NCBI RefSeq assembly: GCF_004168365.1
Contig: NZ_CP035704.1
Location: 2,480,001 to 2,544,000 of the forward strand
Reading direction: 5' to 3'
Length of the DNA stretch: 64,000 bases
DNA from: Pseudolysobacter antarcticus
GTDB taxonomy: Bacteria; Pseudomonadota; Gammaproteobacteria; Xanthomonadales; Rhodanobacteraceae
The notes under the pieces are model-generated. The model did not search any database and was not told where the DNA came from. It saw nothing but the letters and a program-made list of their open reading frames with translations. The translations under genes and the position numbers were made by a program. Shown here piece by piece: positions 32,947-41,030 of the stretch; the stretch's first letter is position 1, and each line of letters begins with the position of its first letter.

Positions 32947-35259
32947 CTAGACTGTAGCCAGCGCTTTCAAAACCGCATCAGCGCGTATCGGAAGATGCCG
33001 CAGACGCGCGCCGATCGCAGCGAAGATCGCGTTGCCGATCGCCGGGCCGACAACCGTCGTCGCCGGCTCACCCAATCCGACCGGTGATTCGCTGCTGGCG
33101 ATGAATTCGATGTCCATTTCCGGCACGTCGCGCATGCGCAGCGGCGTGTAGGTATTGAGGTTCGTGTCCTTGACCTGGCCGTTCGCGAATTCCGTGCCTT
33201 CGTGCAGCGCCATGCTTGCGCCCCACAACGATGCGCCTTCGACCTGCGCCAACGCGCCGTCAGGATGCACGATGGTACCGGCATCAATCACGACGATCAG
33301 TTTTTCGAGCTTGACCACGCCGGTTTTGCGATCGACTTTGACACGCGCGACGCAGGCGGTCCAGGTTGGCATATCGCGTTCCTGGCCGAACGATGTGGCG
33401 ATGCCAAGCCCAGTATCTATCGGCAATACTCCGCCCCACCCGGCTTTTTCCGCAGCACGTTTGACCACGTTCGCCTGACGCGCGGCGCCACCGACGGCGC
33501 TCTTGTCGTCGCCGGAATTCTTGCCCTTAGCATCAAGCAGCGACAGACGGAATTTGACCGGATCGATACCTGCCGAGTGCGCCGCTTCGTCCATGAAACT
33601 TTCGAGCGCCCAGTTGGTCCAGCCCGGTCCGACCGAACGCAGCCAGCCCGGACGAAAGGTATTGTTGGCAAGATCGTTCGAGATCGCACGGACGCGATGT
33701 GCACCGACCGAATACCAGTGATCCGCACCGGAAATCGAGAACGGATCGTACGGCTCGCCGTTCTTGCCCTTCGGCATGAAACTCGGAATCATCACCTGCG
33801 TCGGCCAGCCGGCGCTGGCGTGATGTTCCATGCCGATCACCCTGCCGCCGTCGCCGAATGCCATGCGCACTTTTTGCACCGATGCCGAGCGCGGCGAATC
33901 GAAACGCACATCGTCGGGCCGCGTGAAAACCAGTTTGACCGGTTTGCCGATCGCCTTCGAGGCGAGCGCCGCCGGCACCGCGTAATCTCCATTTAGTCGA
34001 CGCCCGAAACCGCCACCGAGCAAATACGTGCGCATCACCACTTTGTCTTCGCCGACGGCCAGCGCTTTCGCCAGCGTCGGCAGGATGAGCGACTGCCATT
34101 GATTGCCGGTATGGATTTCCCAGATGCCGTTTTTCTCGAACGCTAATGCGTTAAGTGGTTCGAGCTGGAAATGCAAAACGGTACTCGTGGTATAGATTTG
34201 TTCGAGTTTGGATTTTGCCGCCGCAAACGCCTGTTCGACGCCATCGTCGGCGACCACCAGCGATCCGCCTTTCGCATCATCGACGAGTTTTCGGCCGTGA
34301 TCGAGGATGTCTTTTTCCGAAACCTTCGCGGCATCGCCAGAAGTCCACACCACTTTTACTTTATCTGCCGCGCGATCCGCCGCAACGAACGAATCGGCGA
34401 ACACCACGACCCAACCCGGCACCGTGTCGGACGGATCTTCGAGCGCGATACTCTTGATATAACCCTTGATACCCTTGGCTGCGGAATCGTCGATCGAAAC
34501 GACCTTGCAACCGTTGCGCGTCGGCGGCAATTTCGGTCTTGCGAACACCATGCCCTCGACTTCGGCATCAAGTCCATAACGCGCGGTGCCGTTAGTCTTG
34601 GACGGAATATCGATGGCCTTCGCCGCCGTACCGATCAGTTTGCGATCGGCGGCTTTCTTGATCGGCATCGCCTTCAATTCATCGGCGCTGTAGGTGCGCG
34701 TGATATTGCCCTTGCGCACGATATCGGCGTAACTGATCGACTTGCTGCCGGAACTCACGACGCTGTTCTGCGCCTTGCAGCTTTCCTTCGAAACCCCCAG
34801 CAATTTCGCGGCTTCTTCGATCAGCGCCGTTCGCCCAGCCGCGCCGGCTTGACTCAACATCGCAAAACTTTGCCACACCGACCAACTGCCGCCGGTCACC
34901 ATGAGGCCCCATTTCGGATCGGTATCGACGGCGTTGATGCGCACCGAATCCCAGTTCACTTCGAGCTCGTCGGCGACGATGCGCGCGAGCGCGGTGCCGA
35001 CATGCTGGCCCATTTCGGCGCGCATGATGTTGACCGTGATGATGCCATCGTGATCGATGTGATACCAGATCGTCGGCTCGAAACTCCGGTCTGCAACCGC
35101 AGCGGCGGGATCGGCAAATACCGCGCCGGGCCGCAAAAATGCGAGTGTGAATCCGGCACCCGCGGCACCGATCAGAAAGCCGCGACGCGACAATTGCACG
35201 ACATCTTCTGCGATATCTTTTTGCGGCTTGGCGAGGTCGATATCGACTAACTTAGTCAT
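32947..35259 (-). CDS. iorB: Molybdopterin-binding oxidoreductase large subunit, isoquinoline 1-oxidoreductase beta type
   Basis: 770 residues from an ATG at 35259 that overlaps the small-subunit gene by 8 bases. The N-terminus has a twin-arginine-like signal (LSRRGFLIGAAGAGFTLAFL near residues 24-43), pointing to Tat export as a folded cofactor enzyme. The body matches the aldehyde oxidase/xanthine dehydrogenase molybdopterin subunit of the IorB type: EMGQHVGTALARIVADELEV, LLGGGFGRRLNGDYA, and the late GLGEPATTVVGPAIGNAIF with the catalytic Glu. It would hydroxylate an aldehyde or N-heterocycle in the periplasm and pass electrons through the [2Fe-2S] partner to the cytochrome c encoded upstream. 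The substrate is unknown. Confidence 0.9.
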   Translation of the reverse strand: MTKLVDIDLAKPQKDIAEDVVQLSRRGFLIGAAGAGFTLAFLRPGAVFADPAAAVADRSFEPTIWYHIDHDGIITVNIMRAEMGQHVGTALARIVADELEVNWDSVRINAVDTDPKWGLMVTGGSWSVWQSFAMLSQAGAAGRTALIEEAAKLLGVSKESCKAQNSVVSSGSKSISYADIVRKGNITRTYSADELKAMPIKKAADRKLIGTAAKAIDIPSKTNGTARYGLDAEVEGMVFARPKLPPTRNGCKVVSIDDSAAKGIKGYIKSIALEDPSDTVPGWVVVFADSFVAADRAADKVKVVWTSGDAAKVSEKDILDHGRKLVDDAKGGSLVVADDGVEQAFAAAKSKLEQIYTTSTVLHFQLEPLNALAFEKNGIWEIHTGNQWQSLILPTLAKALAVGEDKVVMRTYLLGGGFGRRLNGDYAVPAALASKAIGKPVKLVFTRPDDVRFDSPRSASVQKVRMAFGDGGRVIGMEHHASAGWPTQVMIPSFMPKGKNGEPYDPFSISGADHWYSVGAHRVRAISNDLANNTFRPGWLRSVGPGWTNWALESFMDEAAHSAGIDPVKFRLSLLDAKGKNSGDDKSAVGGAARQANVVKRAAEKAGWGGVLPIDTGLGIATSFGQERDMPTWTACVARVKVDRKTGVVKLEKLIVVIDAGTIVHPDGALAQVEGASLWGASMALHEGTEFANGQVKDTNLNTYTPLRMRDVPEMDIEFIASSESPVGLGEPATTVVGPAIGNAIFAAIGARLRHLPIRADAVLKALATV

Positions 35260-35740
35260 GGGTGATCGCCTCTGCAGCGGTGACGCCAGCCATTTCGATG
35301 GCGGCGAGTTTGATCGCCCGGCGAATGCGCGCATAGGCCATGCAGCGGCACAAGTTGCCGCTCATAATGTTGTCGATATCGGTGTCCGTCGGATGCGGAT
35401 AATCCTTGAGCATCGATGCCGCCTGCATGATCTGGCCGGACTGGCAATAACCGCATTGCGGCGTCTGCGTTTCGATCCACGCTTTCTGCAACGGATGCTG
35501 CCCCGCCGGATCGAGGCCTTCAATGGTGACGATGGTCGAGTCAGCGATCGCGCTCAGCGGCGTAATGCACGAGCGCATCGCACGGCCATCAATGTGCACG
35601 GTACACGCACCGCACATGCCGATACCGCAGCCGAACTTGGTGCCCTTGATTCCGACAATATCGCGGATCACCCATAGCAGTGGCGTGTCGTCGGCTGCAT
35701 CGACCGAGACGGTCTGGCCGTTGATAGTGAACTTGGTCAT
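35252..35740 (-). CDS. iorA: [2Fe-2S] small subunit, isoquinoline 1-oxidoreductase alpha type
   Basis: 162 residues; the ATG at 35740 is preferred to a TTG 21 bases upstream. The N-terminal plant-type ferredoxin domain has the cluster motif CGIGMCGACTVHIDG with a later Cys (RSCITPL), and the C-terminal helical domain binds the second cluster through CGYCQSGQ and CRCMAYARIRRAI. It is the electron-transfer subunit of the molybdenum oxidoreductase. It lies between the cytochrome c gene and the large subunit on one probable transcript. Confidence 0.93.
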   Translation of the reverse strand: MTKFTINGQTVSVDAADDTPLLWVIRDIVGIKGTKFGCGIGMCGACTVHIDGRAMRSCITPLSAIADSTIVTIEGLDPAGQHPLQKAWIETQTPQCGYCQSGQIMQAASMLKDYPHPTDTDIDNIMSGNLCRCMAYARIRRAIKLAAIEMAGVTAAEAITHD

Positions 35741-35788
35741 GGCTGAAAAATCTCTGGGCAAGATTGCATGCGTGATTCTCGAGTTCGA

Positions 35789-37081
35789 TCAGCTGCCGTG
35801 CTTGCGGATTTTGGCGACGGTTTGCGGCAGGTCTTTCCATTCCGGCTGATCGCTGCGCGTACGACGCAAATAAGCCGCCAGCGTGGCGACCTCCGCATCA
35901 TCGAAGGTATTGGCGAAGCCCGGCATGAATACCACGGGCATGCCGTCTTTCTTGCTGATGCCTTCGAGAATCACGTGGATCAGGTTGGCCGGATCGGGGC
36001 CGCTGATCGCGCTATTGAGCGCGAGTTCGGGGCGCACCGCGAGTGGTGTGGTACCGCCGTTGTAGTGGCATGACGCGCACGCGGCAACATAGAGACTGGC
36101 CCCATCCGCGCTGTCATCACGAACGTCGCGATGCGCCAAGTTCATGGCTTTAACGAGTGATTGATCGGCGCTCCCGACTCGCGCTGCCGAGTTGTTGATA
36201 TCGGCGAAATACGTGGCGATGGCATGCACATCGTTATCGCCGAGTTTTGCCAGGCTGTCGTGCACAACTTCGGACATCGAGCCCGCCGCGGTGCCATGCA
36301 ATGCGGTCGCGCCGCTGCGCAGATATACGAACAATTCGTCGGCCGTCCACGGCATCGGCGATGTATTCGCCGCACTCAATGCCGGCGCGAACCAGCCTTC
36401 AATAGCGGCGCCGGCATACGCGGCACCGGACTTTTCCGCCCCGAGACTATTGCGCGGCGTATGGCACGAGGCGCAATGCCCCAAACCCTCGGCGAGATAC
36501 GCGCCGCGATTCCATTCCTCACTCTTGCTCGCATCGGGCTGATAAACACCTTTACTGAAAAACAGCAGTTTCCAGCCAGCTTGCAACGCGCGAACACTCA
36601 GTGGAAATGGCAACTGGTTCGGTATCGCCGCGGCAGCCACTGCCTGACGCGTCATGAGAAACGCATACAACGCGTGGATATCCTCGTCGCGCACCTTGGT
36701 GAAATGATCGTACGGAAATGCCGGAAACATCTGCGAACCATCGCGCATCACGCCTTCGTGCATGGCGCGTGCAAACGCGGCTTCGGACCAGCGTCCGATG
36801 CCAGTATCCGGATCGGGCGTGATATTGGTCGAAAAAATCTTGCCGAAACCACTATCAAATCCCACCCCGCCGGCATACAGTTTGCCGGCTCCGGCAGTAT
36901 GGCAACTCAAGCAGTTTCCGGCGCCGGCAAGCACCTCACCTTTTGCGATCAGATCAGCAGGAAATTGCGCGGCGGCAACAGGATCGATCGGATCGAGCGC
37001 CGGTCGCCACGCCAGCACAAAAATGCCGACCACACCGATAACAACAAGTGCGAGCAAGCCTTTAAACAGACGTCTGACCAA
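35789..37081 (-). CDS. Membrane-anchored tri-heme cytochrome c
   Basis: 430 residues. The start is a TTG with GGAG 8 bases upstream, followed by an N-terminal membrane helix (LFKGLLALVVIGVVGIFVLAW). Three heme c sites are seen: CLSCH near residue 60, CASCH near 205 and CASCH near 335, matching the tri-heme cytochrome subunit of alcohol/aldehyde dehydrogenase and Ior-like complexes. It faces the periplasm and should take electrons from the IorAB enzyme encoded 48 bases downstream and feed the respiratory chain. Confidence 0.92.
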   Translation of the reverse strand: MVRRLFKGLLALVVIGVVGIFVLAWRPALDPIDPVAAAQFPADLIAKGEVLAGAGNCLSCHTAGAGKLYAGGVGFDSGFGKIFSTNITPDPDTGIGRWSEAAFARAMHEGVMRDGSQMFPAFPYDHFTKVRDEDIHALYAFLMTRQAVAAAAIPNQLPFPLSVRALQAGWKLLFFSKGVYQPDASKSEEWNRGAYLAEGLGHCASCHTPRNSLGAEKSGAAYAGAAIEGWFAPALSAANTSPMPWTADELFVYLRSGATALHGTAAGSMSEVVHDSLAKLGDNDVHAIATYFADINNSAARVGSADQSLVKAMNLAHRDVRDDSADGASLYVAACASCHYNGGTTPLAVRPELALNSAISGPDPANLIHVILEGISKKDGMPVVFMPGFANTFDDAEVATLAAYLRRTRSDQPEWKDLPQTVAKIRKHGS

Positions 37082-37252
37082 GGCGGGTCTCCGATTGGAT
37101 TTTGAGCTGATCGCATCACTGGCACGCAGCTAATGGTGCCAATGCGACGGCCAGCCGACTCTACTCCAATGCGAATCCTCTTGGCGAGTAGCGATGCGCA
37201 AAAGCGGTGTTGCCGGAATCCATCCCGGCAGCACCTTCTGCGCTGGCAATGC

Positions 37253-40200
37253 TCAATTTTCCTTCTGCATGTTCTGAAAAAGAAAAGCCAGGCCAAGCAA
37301 AATTATGAGCGCGGCTAGCAACGGCAACAATTGCACTGTTGTGATTCCTGATAGCGCCAACACAGCCAGCAACGCCACGCCGAAACCACCGCCGGTCATC
37401 AGCAATCGTTGCAGGCGCAATCGTTTCGGGCGGCATTCTTTCATTCCAAAAATTACGACGATAATGAGCAGCACAGCAAATACGATCGCGCTGATAACGA
37501 GAGCGGTTCCAGCAAGCACACCGAGTGCTGCGAGCAATCCGGCAAATAATACCGAGCCGACCCACTCGCACAACTTGCAGGCGGCACTGGTTTTCCAGTT
37601 GCCGGAGGATGTCGGACCAATCTGGTTCGAGTCCCCGCCGAGCGCATCGACTCTGCCAGCGATTTGTTCGAGGTAACGACGGAAGACCAGATGCCAGCGA
37701 TTCTCGTGAGGTATACCCAGACCGATCCAGCGCAATACCGACAACAGGCGTTGCTCCGGTTCGAGCAACGCTTCTTTGGTACTGACAGGAATATTCAGCT
37801 GGAACGATCCGATCACGCGCCGCCATTGCACGACATCGTGCGATGCGCTGTGTCGGCCCGGCGCGGTATTGGCGGGCAGCGTGCTGATTGCATTCGTGAT
37901 CTGGCGCGACACCACCTTGAAATGTTCGCCCTTGCGTACCGTGTTTGGAACATCGATGGTCATCAGTCCGGCATGGTTCGACCCGGTGCCAGCGGGGATC
38001 GGAATGTAACTGATACCCGCCGCCTTGCAGATGAGCGTGTGATCGTCTTGACGTGCGAGTTCGTGATGCGAATAAAGGTGATTCGCGGTATTCAAAATAT
38101 CCTGTGCGCTCAACCCCGGCAGATAAATACTCGCAGTCGTACCCTCGGGCACATTGCCCCAGTCGATCATCAGTTCATCCGGCATCTGGTTGGCCGGCAG
38201 CCCCGCCGCAGTCGGCTTGATATCGAAGGTGTACGGCACGAGATGCGGCGATGCCACGCCCACGACATTCAGATTCCGCTGGGCGAGTTTATCGGACAGT
38301 GACGGACTGATACCCGCGGCAATCTGCGGTTCTGGCGGGTCGAGCTTGATCTCCGCGACGAGGCATTGATGTTTGTTTTTTATCGCCTGCTGGATCGATT
38401 GCACGGGCGTGAACGGGCCTGCCGCAGACGCAGGTTGCGCTGGCAGCACCGGCACGTTCTGATTGATATCCAGCCAGCAACCGAAATACGCCTGCACTTC
38501 CGCTCCACTGCCATCGGCGGGTATCGGATTGCCGAGCGGCCCGACGTTGGATGGATCCGTTTGCGCATTCAAGCCGTTCGGATGTGTGGGATCGACTCGC
38601 GGCGCAGCGAAGCACGGAATGGAAACAACCTCGCCATTCACCACACCCAGCAGCGGGATTTTATTGCCGCCGATTCCGCCGCTGGCGTAAGTGCTGGTGG
38701 GCTGATATTCGGTCGATGTGGTCGATGCCTGGAACAGCCGAAAAAATACGCGCACGTTTGGCGCCGGTGTCGCGAGCGCGCGATAACGCACACGCGCGAT
38801 CGCAAAATTGTAGACCGGTGTCGGACCGATGCTACCGGCTATTTCCACCGTAGCCGTATCCTGGTGCGCGACCAGATCGAGATCGAACGGATGGTTCGGC
38901 GCACGCGCTAGCAGCGGATCGTTGTATTGGGTCAGCAAGCGCTGGATAAAATCATTCGGCCCGGCGTTGAGCACCACGCTGGCGGTATTCGGCAAGGCGG
39001 CATTGTTCAAAACCTGACACACCTGCAGATCGACCGAAAGCCACGAAACCGCGCCATCGATTTCATACGGATTGGGCTGTTTGGTCAGTGTGATCGGTGC
39101 CGCCGCCGACATCGTGATGCCGATGCTGGTCGGCAACGATGCAGTCATAAAAACGGATAAAATCTCCTGCGTGAAATCGGTGCTCGCATCGAACTGCAGC
39201 GTATAAGTCCAGGTGAAACGCTGCGGCCCGGCGACCAGCGTATTGCCTGCGGTGCTGCAGGAAGTCGCATGTGCAGTGACCTTACCAAGTGCGGGGCTGA
39301 AGGTGATTGCGGGTTTTATGTCGGGCACGCCAACCAGCGTCGCCGCGCTGATGCCGAGTTCCTCGTGGCGGAATCCGTCGATGACGACATAAAAAGCCGC
39401 CTCAACTTTGGCCGGCGCAGAAACGTGCAACATCGCATCGATTTCATCCTTGCCGAAGGTGTTGCGATCGGTCGTAAGCACACAGCTTTGTATGCTGCTG
39501 CGCACCCACAAGCAAAACGCCAGCAGGCCCGCGGTGATCTCGGCGATGATGTTCTGCATCTCGCTGTACGGCGGCTGGAATTCGGTGCCCCACTCCAGCG
39601 TATACGCCATGACGTTACGCTTGCTCGCATCGACAAAATGCCGGCTGTAAGCGTAGTCGTCGGAAGCGCCAGCGGTGGGATAAAGTCCCACAGATTGTTC
39701 GACCAGATACGAAGTGCCACGCACCGCTTTTATACCGGCAGAAAAGGCATTGGCGAGACCGACCCGCGGCGGAAGATCACTCGGCGGAATGTATTCCTGG
39801 TACGCCGCATGGCCAGTTTGCCCGAGTGCGTCGAGAATGCCACGCACGCTGTTGTACGCCGGGTTCTGAAAATTCTTGCTAGGGTCGGTTTGCTGGTTAT
39901 CGTCGTCGCCCCAGCTGTACAAGATATCCTGACCGTAACTGTGCAGGTCGATGAAATAACCGATGTTCGGAAAGCTATCTTGCAGCCATTGCACGTTGCG
40001 CGTTTCGGGTTCGGAAAATGCGCTGGGACCGTGATAGACATCGTGATCGCACGGATTGGCCGAACACGAAACCGTGGAGGTCGGCGCGAACTGCGTTTGA
40101 AAATCCCAGAGGAAATCGAAATTGCGATTCAGGTCAACGCCGACGCAACTACCGGCGCCTGAATTCGGCGCAAGGGTGCGACGATTTTTTCGCCACATCG

Positions 40201-40588
40201 CTTCGCTGTTCATGCTGTAGTTTCGGCCGTCAGGATTGGCCTGCGGAAAAACATAGATGTCGAGATCATCGACGATGGTTTTTATCTCGAATGCAAGAAA
40301 CGTCTTCGCACCGAGCGTGATGCCGGTGCCATTCAAATACGCCTGTTCGAGCTGCTCGACAAAATTGATGAGGATGTCGGAACTGCCCCACTCGCGCGAA
40401 TGGATGCCGCCGAGAAAAAAAACACCGGGGCGTCCGCTGTCACTGCCATTGGCAATCTTGATCGCATTGCATTGACGCCCTTCCCAGCTCAGGTTGGGCA
40501 GTGGAACGAGTTGGGTGAAACCGGCATATGGCGCTGAGGCCGCCAGCGCGAGCGCGGATTCCACTTCGGCAACATTCAGGTAAGGCAT
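37253..40588 (-). CDS. M14 zinc carboxypeptidase with large extension and C-terminal membrane helices
   Basis: 1111 residues with an ideal site (AAGGAGG) before the ATG. The first 330 residues are an M14 peptidase: zinc ligands in GGIHSREW and FIDLHSYGQD, the substrate Arg in DLNRNFDF, and the catalytic Glu in YTLEWGTEF. No signal peptide precedes the domain, unusual for M14. Residues about 340-980 are beta-rich and unassigned; the last 110 residues hold about four hydrophobic helices (from VGSVLFAGLLAALGVL to LLAALIILLGLAFLF) after a CKLCEW pair. The enzyme may be tail-anchored with the catalytic part in the cytoplasm, or be exported by an unrecognised route. It follows a 90-residue prodomain-like protein and probably shares its transcript. 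Confidence 0.85.
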   Translation of the reverse strand: MPYLNVAEVESALALAASAPYAGFTQLVPLPNLSWEGRQCNAIKIANGSDSGRPGVFFLGGIHSREWGSSDILINFVEQLEQAYLNGTGITLGAKTFLAFEIKTIVDDLDIYVFPQANPDGRNYSMNSEAMWRKNRRTLAPNSGAGSCVGVDLNRNFDFLWDFQTQFAPTSTVSCSANPCDHDVYHGPSAFSEPETRNVQWLQDSFPNIGYFIDLHSYGQDILYSWGDDDNQQTDPSKNFQNPAYNSVRGILDALGQTGHAAYQEYIPPSDLPPRVGLANAFSAGIKAVRGTSYLVEQSVGLYPTAGASDDYAYSRHFVDASKRNVMAYTLEWGTEFQPPYSEMQNIIAEITAGLLAFCLWVRSSIQSCVLTTDRNTFGKDEIDAMLHVSAPAKVEAAFYVVIDGFRHEELGISAATLVGVPDIKPAITFSPALGKVTAHATSCSTAGNTLVAGPQRFTWTYTLQFDASTDFTQEILSVFMTASLPTSIGITMSAAAPITLTKQPNPYEIDGAVSWLSVDLQVCQVLNNAALPNTASVVLNAGPNDFIQRLLTQYNDPLLARAPNHPFDLDLVAHQDTATVEIAGSIGPTPVYNFAIARVRYRALATPAPNVRVFFRLFQASTTSTEYQPTSTYASGGIGGNKIPLLGVVNGEVVSIPCFAAPRVDPTHPNGLNAQTDPSNVGPLGNPIPADGSGAEVQAYFGCWLDINQNVPVLPAQPASAAGPFTPVQSIQQAIKNKHQCLVAEIKLDPPEPQIAAGISPSLSDKLAQRNLNVVGVASPHLVPYTFDIKPTAAGLPANQMPDELMIDWGNVPEGTTASIYLPGLSAQDILNTANHLYSHHELARQDDHTLICKAAGISYIPIPAGTGSNHAGLMTIDVPNTVRKGEHFKVVSRQITNAISTLPANTAPGRHSASHDVVQWRRVIGSFQLNIPVSTKEALLEPEQRLLSVLRWIGLGIPHENRWHLVFRRYLEQIAGRVDALGGDSNQIGPTSSGNWKTSAACKLCEWVGSVLFAGLLAALGVLAGTALVISAIVFAVLLIIVVIFGMKECRPKRLRLQRLLMTGGGFGVALLAVLALSGITTVQLLPLLAALIILLGLAFLFQNMQKEN

Positions 40589-40621
40589 GATTTTCCTCCT
40601 TAAAAATTCAAGGCCGCAGAC

Positions 40622-40894
40622 TCAGCGTGGCCGTCCGTTTTCGTAGCGATTGCCCTGCCCGACTTCTTGTTGGCGGGCCTTGCCAGTGGCATCGACATCT
40701 TCATGTTGCTCGACGCTGTAGCCTGCTTGTCGCAGGCGTTGGATGTCGGTTTCCTCGACAATGGCGTGAACCACCAGACCCATCGCCTTGTCGCGATGCG
40801 AACCGTGATCCAAAACCTGAATCTGGTACACCTTGACCAAATCGGCCATGGCTTGGCCGCTGTCGTTGGATATCGTGATGCGATAACGTGCCAT
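40622..40894 (-). CDS. Small protein resembling a detached peptidase prodomain
   Basis: 90 residues from an ATG at 40894 behind AGGAGGG; an upstream frame start lacks a ribosome site. The sequence MARYRITISNDSGQAMADL then VYQIQVLDHGSH, a beta-rich centre (LVVHAIVEETDIQRLRQAGY) and SVEQHEDVDATG recalls the short alpha/beta repeats that precede M14 catalytic domains in secreted bacterial carboxypeptidases (strand, charged turn, then a helix with xLxxAGYxVE). It has no signal peptide. It ends 33 bases before the M14 gene, so a role as inhibitor or folding partner of that enzyme is a fair guess. No homology search was possible. Confidence 0.65.
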   Translation of the reverse strand: MARYRITISNDSGQAMADLVKVYQIQVLDHGSHRDKAMGLVVHAIVEETDIQRLRQAGYSVEQHEDVDATGKARQQEVGQGNRYENGRPR

Positions 40895-40982
40895 GGGATG
40901 AACCCTCCTGGTTGCGGGCAAATGCTAGGGCTGGTTCTCTCAGGAATGCCCGCTTGCGCTGGTAGTACTGCCATCAGCGACT

Positions 40983-41016
40983 GGATCGACGTTGCATTGC
41001 GGTGCAACGTCGATCC
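40983..41016. terminator. Perfect 14-bp hairpin after the S1 protease gene
   Basis: 40983-40996 and 41003-41016 are exact reverse complements with a 6-base loop. It begins 15 bases downstream of the protease stop on the minus strand. No T-run follows, so it could be a terminator, an mRNA-end stabiliser or a pause site. Confidence 0.55.
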
Positions 41017-41030
41017 GGCGCCGTCCTGTA

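Noticed and set aside
32522-32950. 142-codon frame between YafY and the oxidoreductase
   Set aside because: It overlaps the YafY end in another frame, lacks a ribosome site and mostly translates the repeat array.
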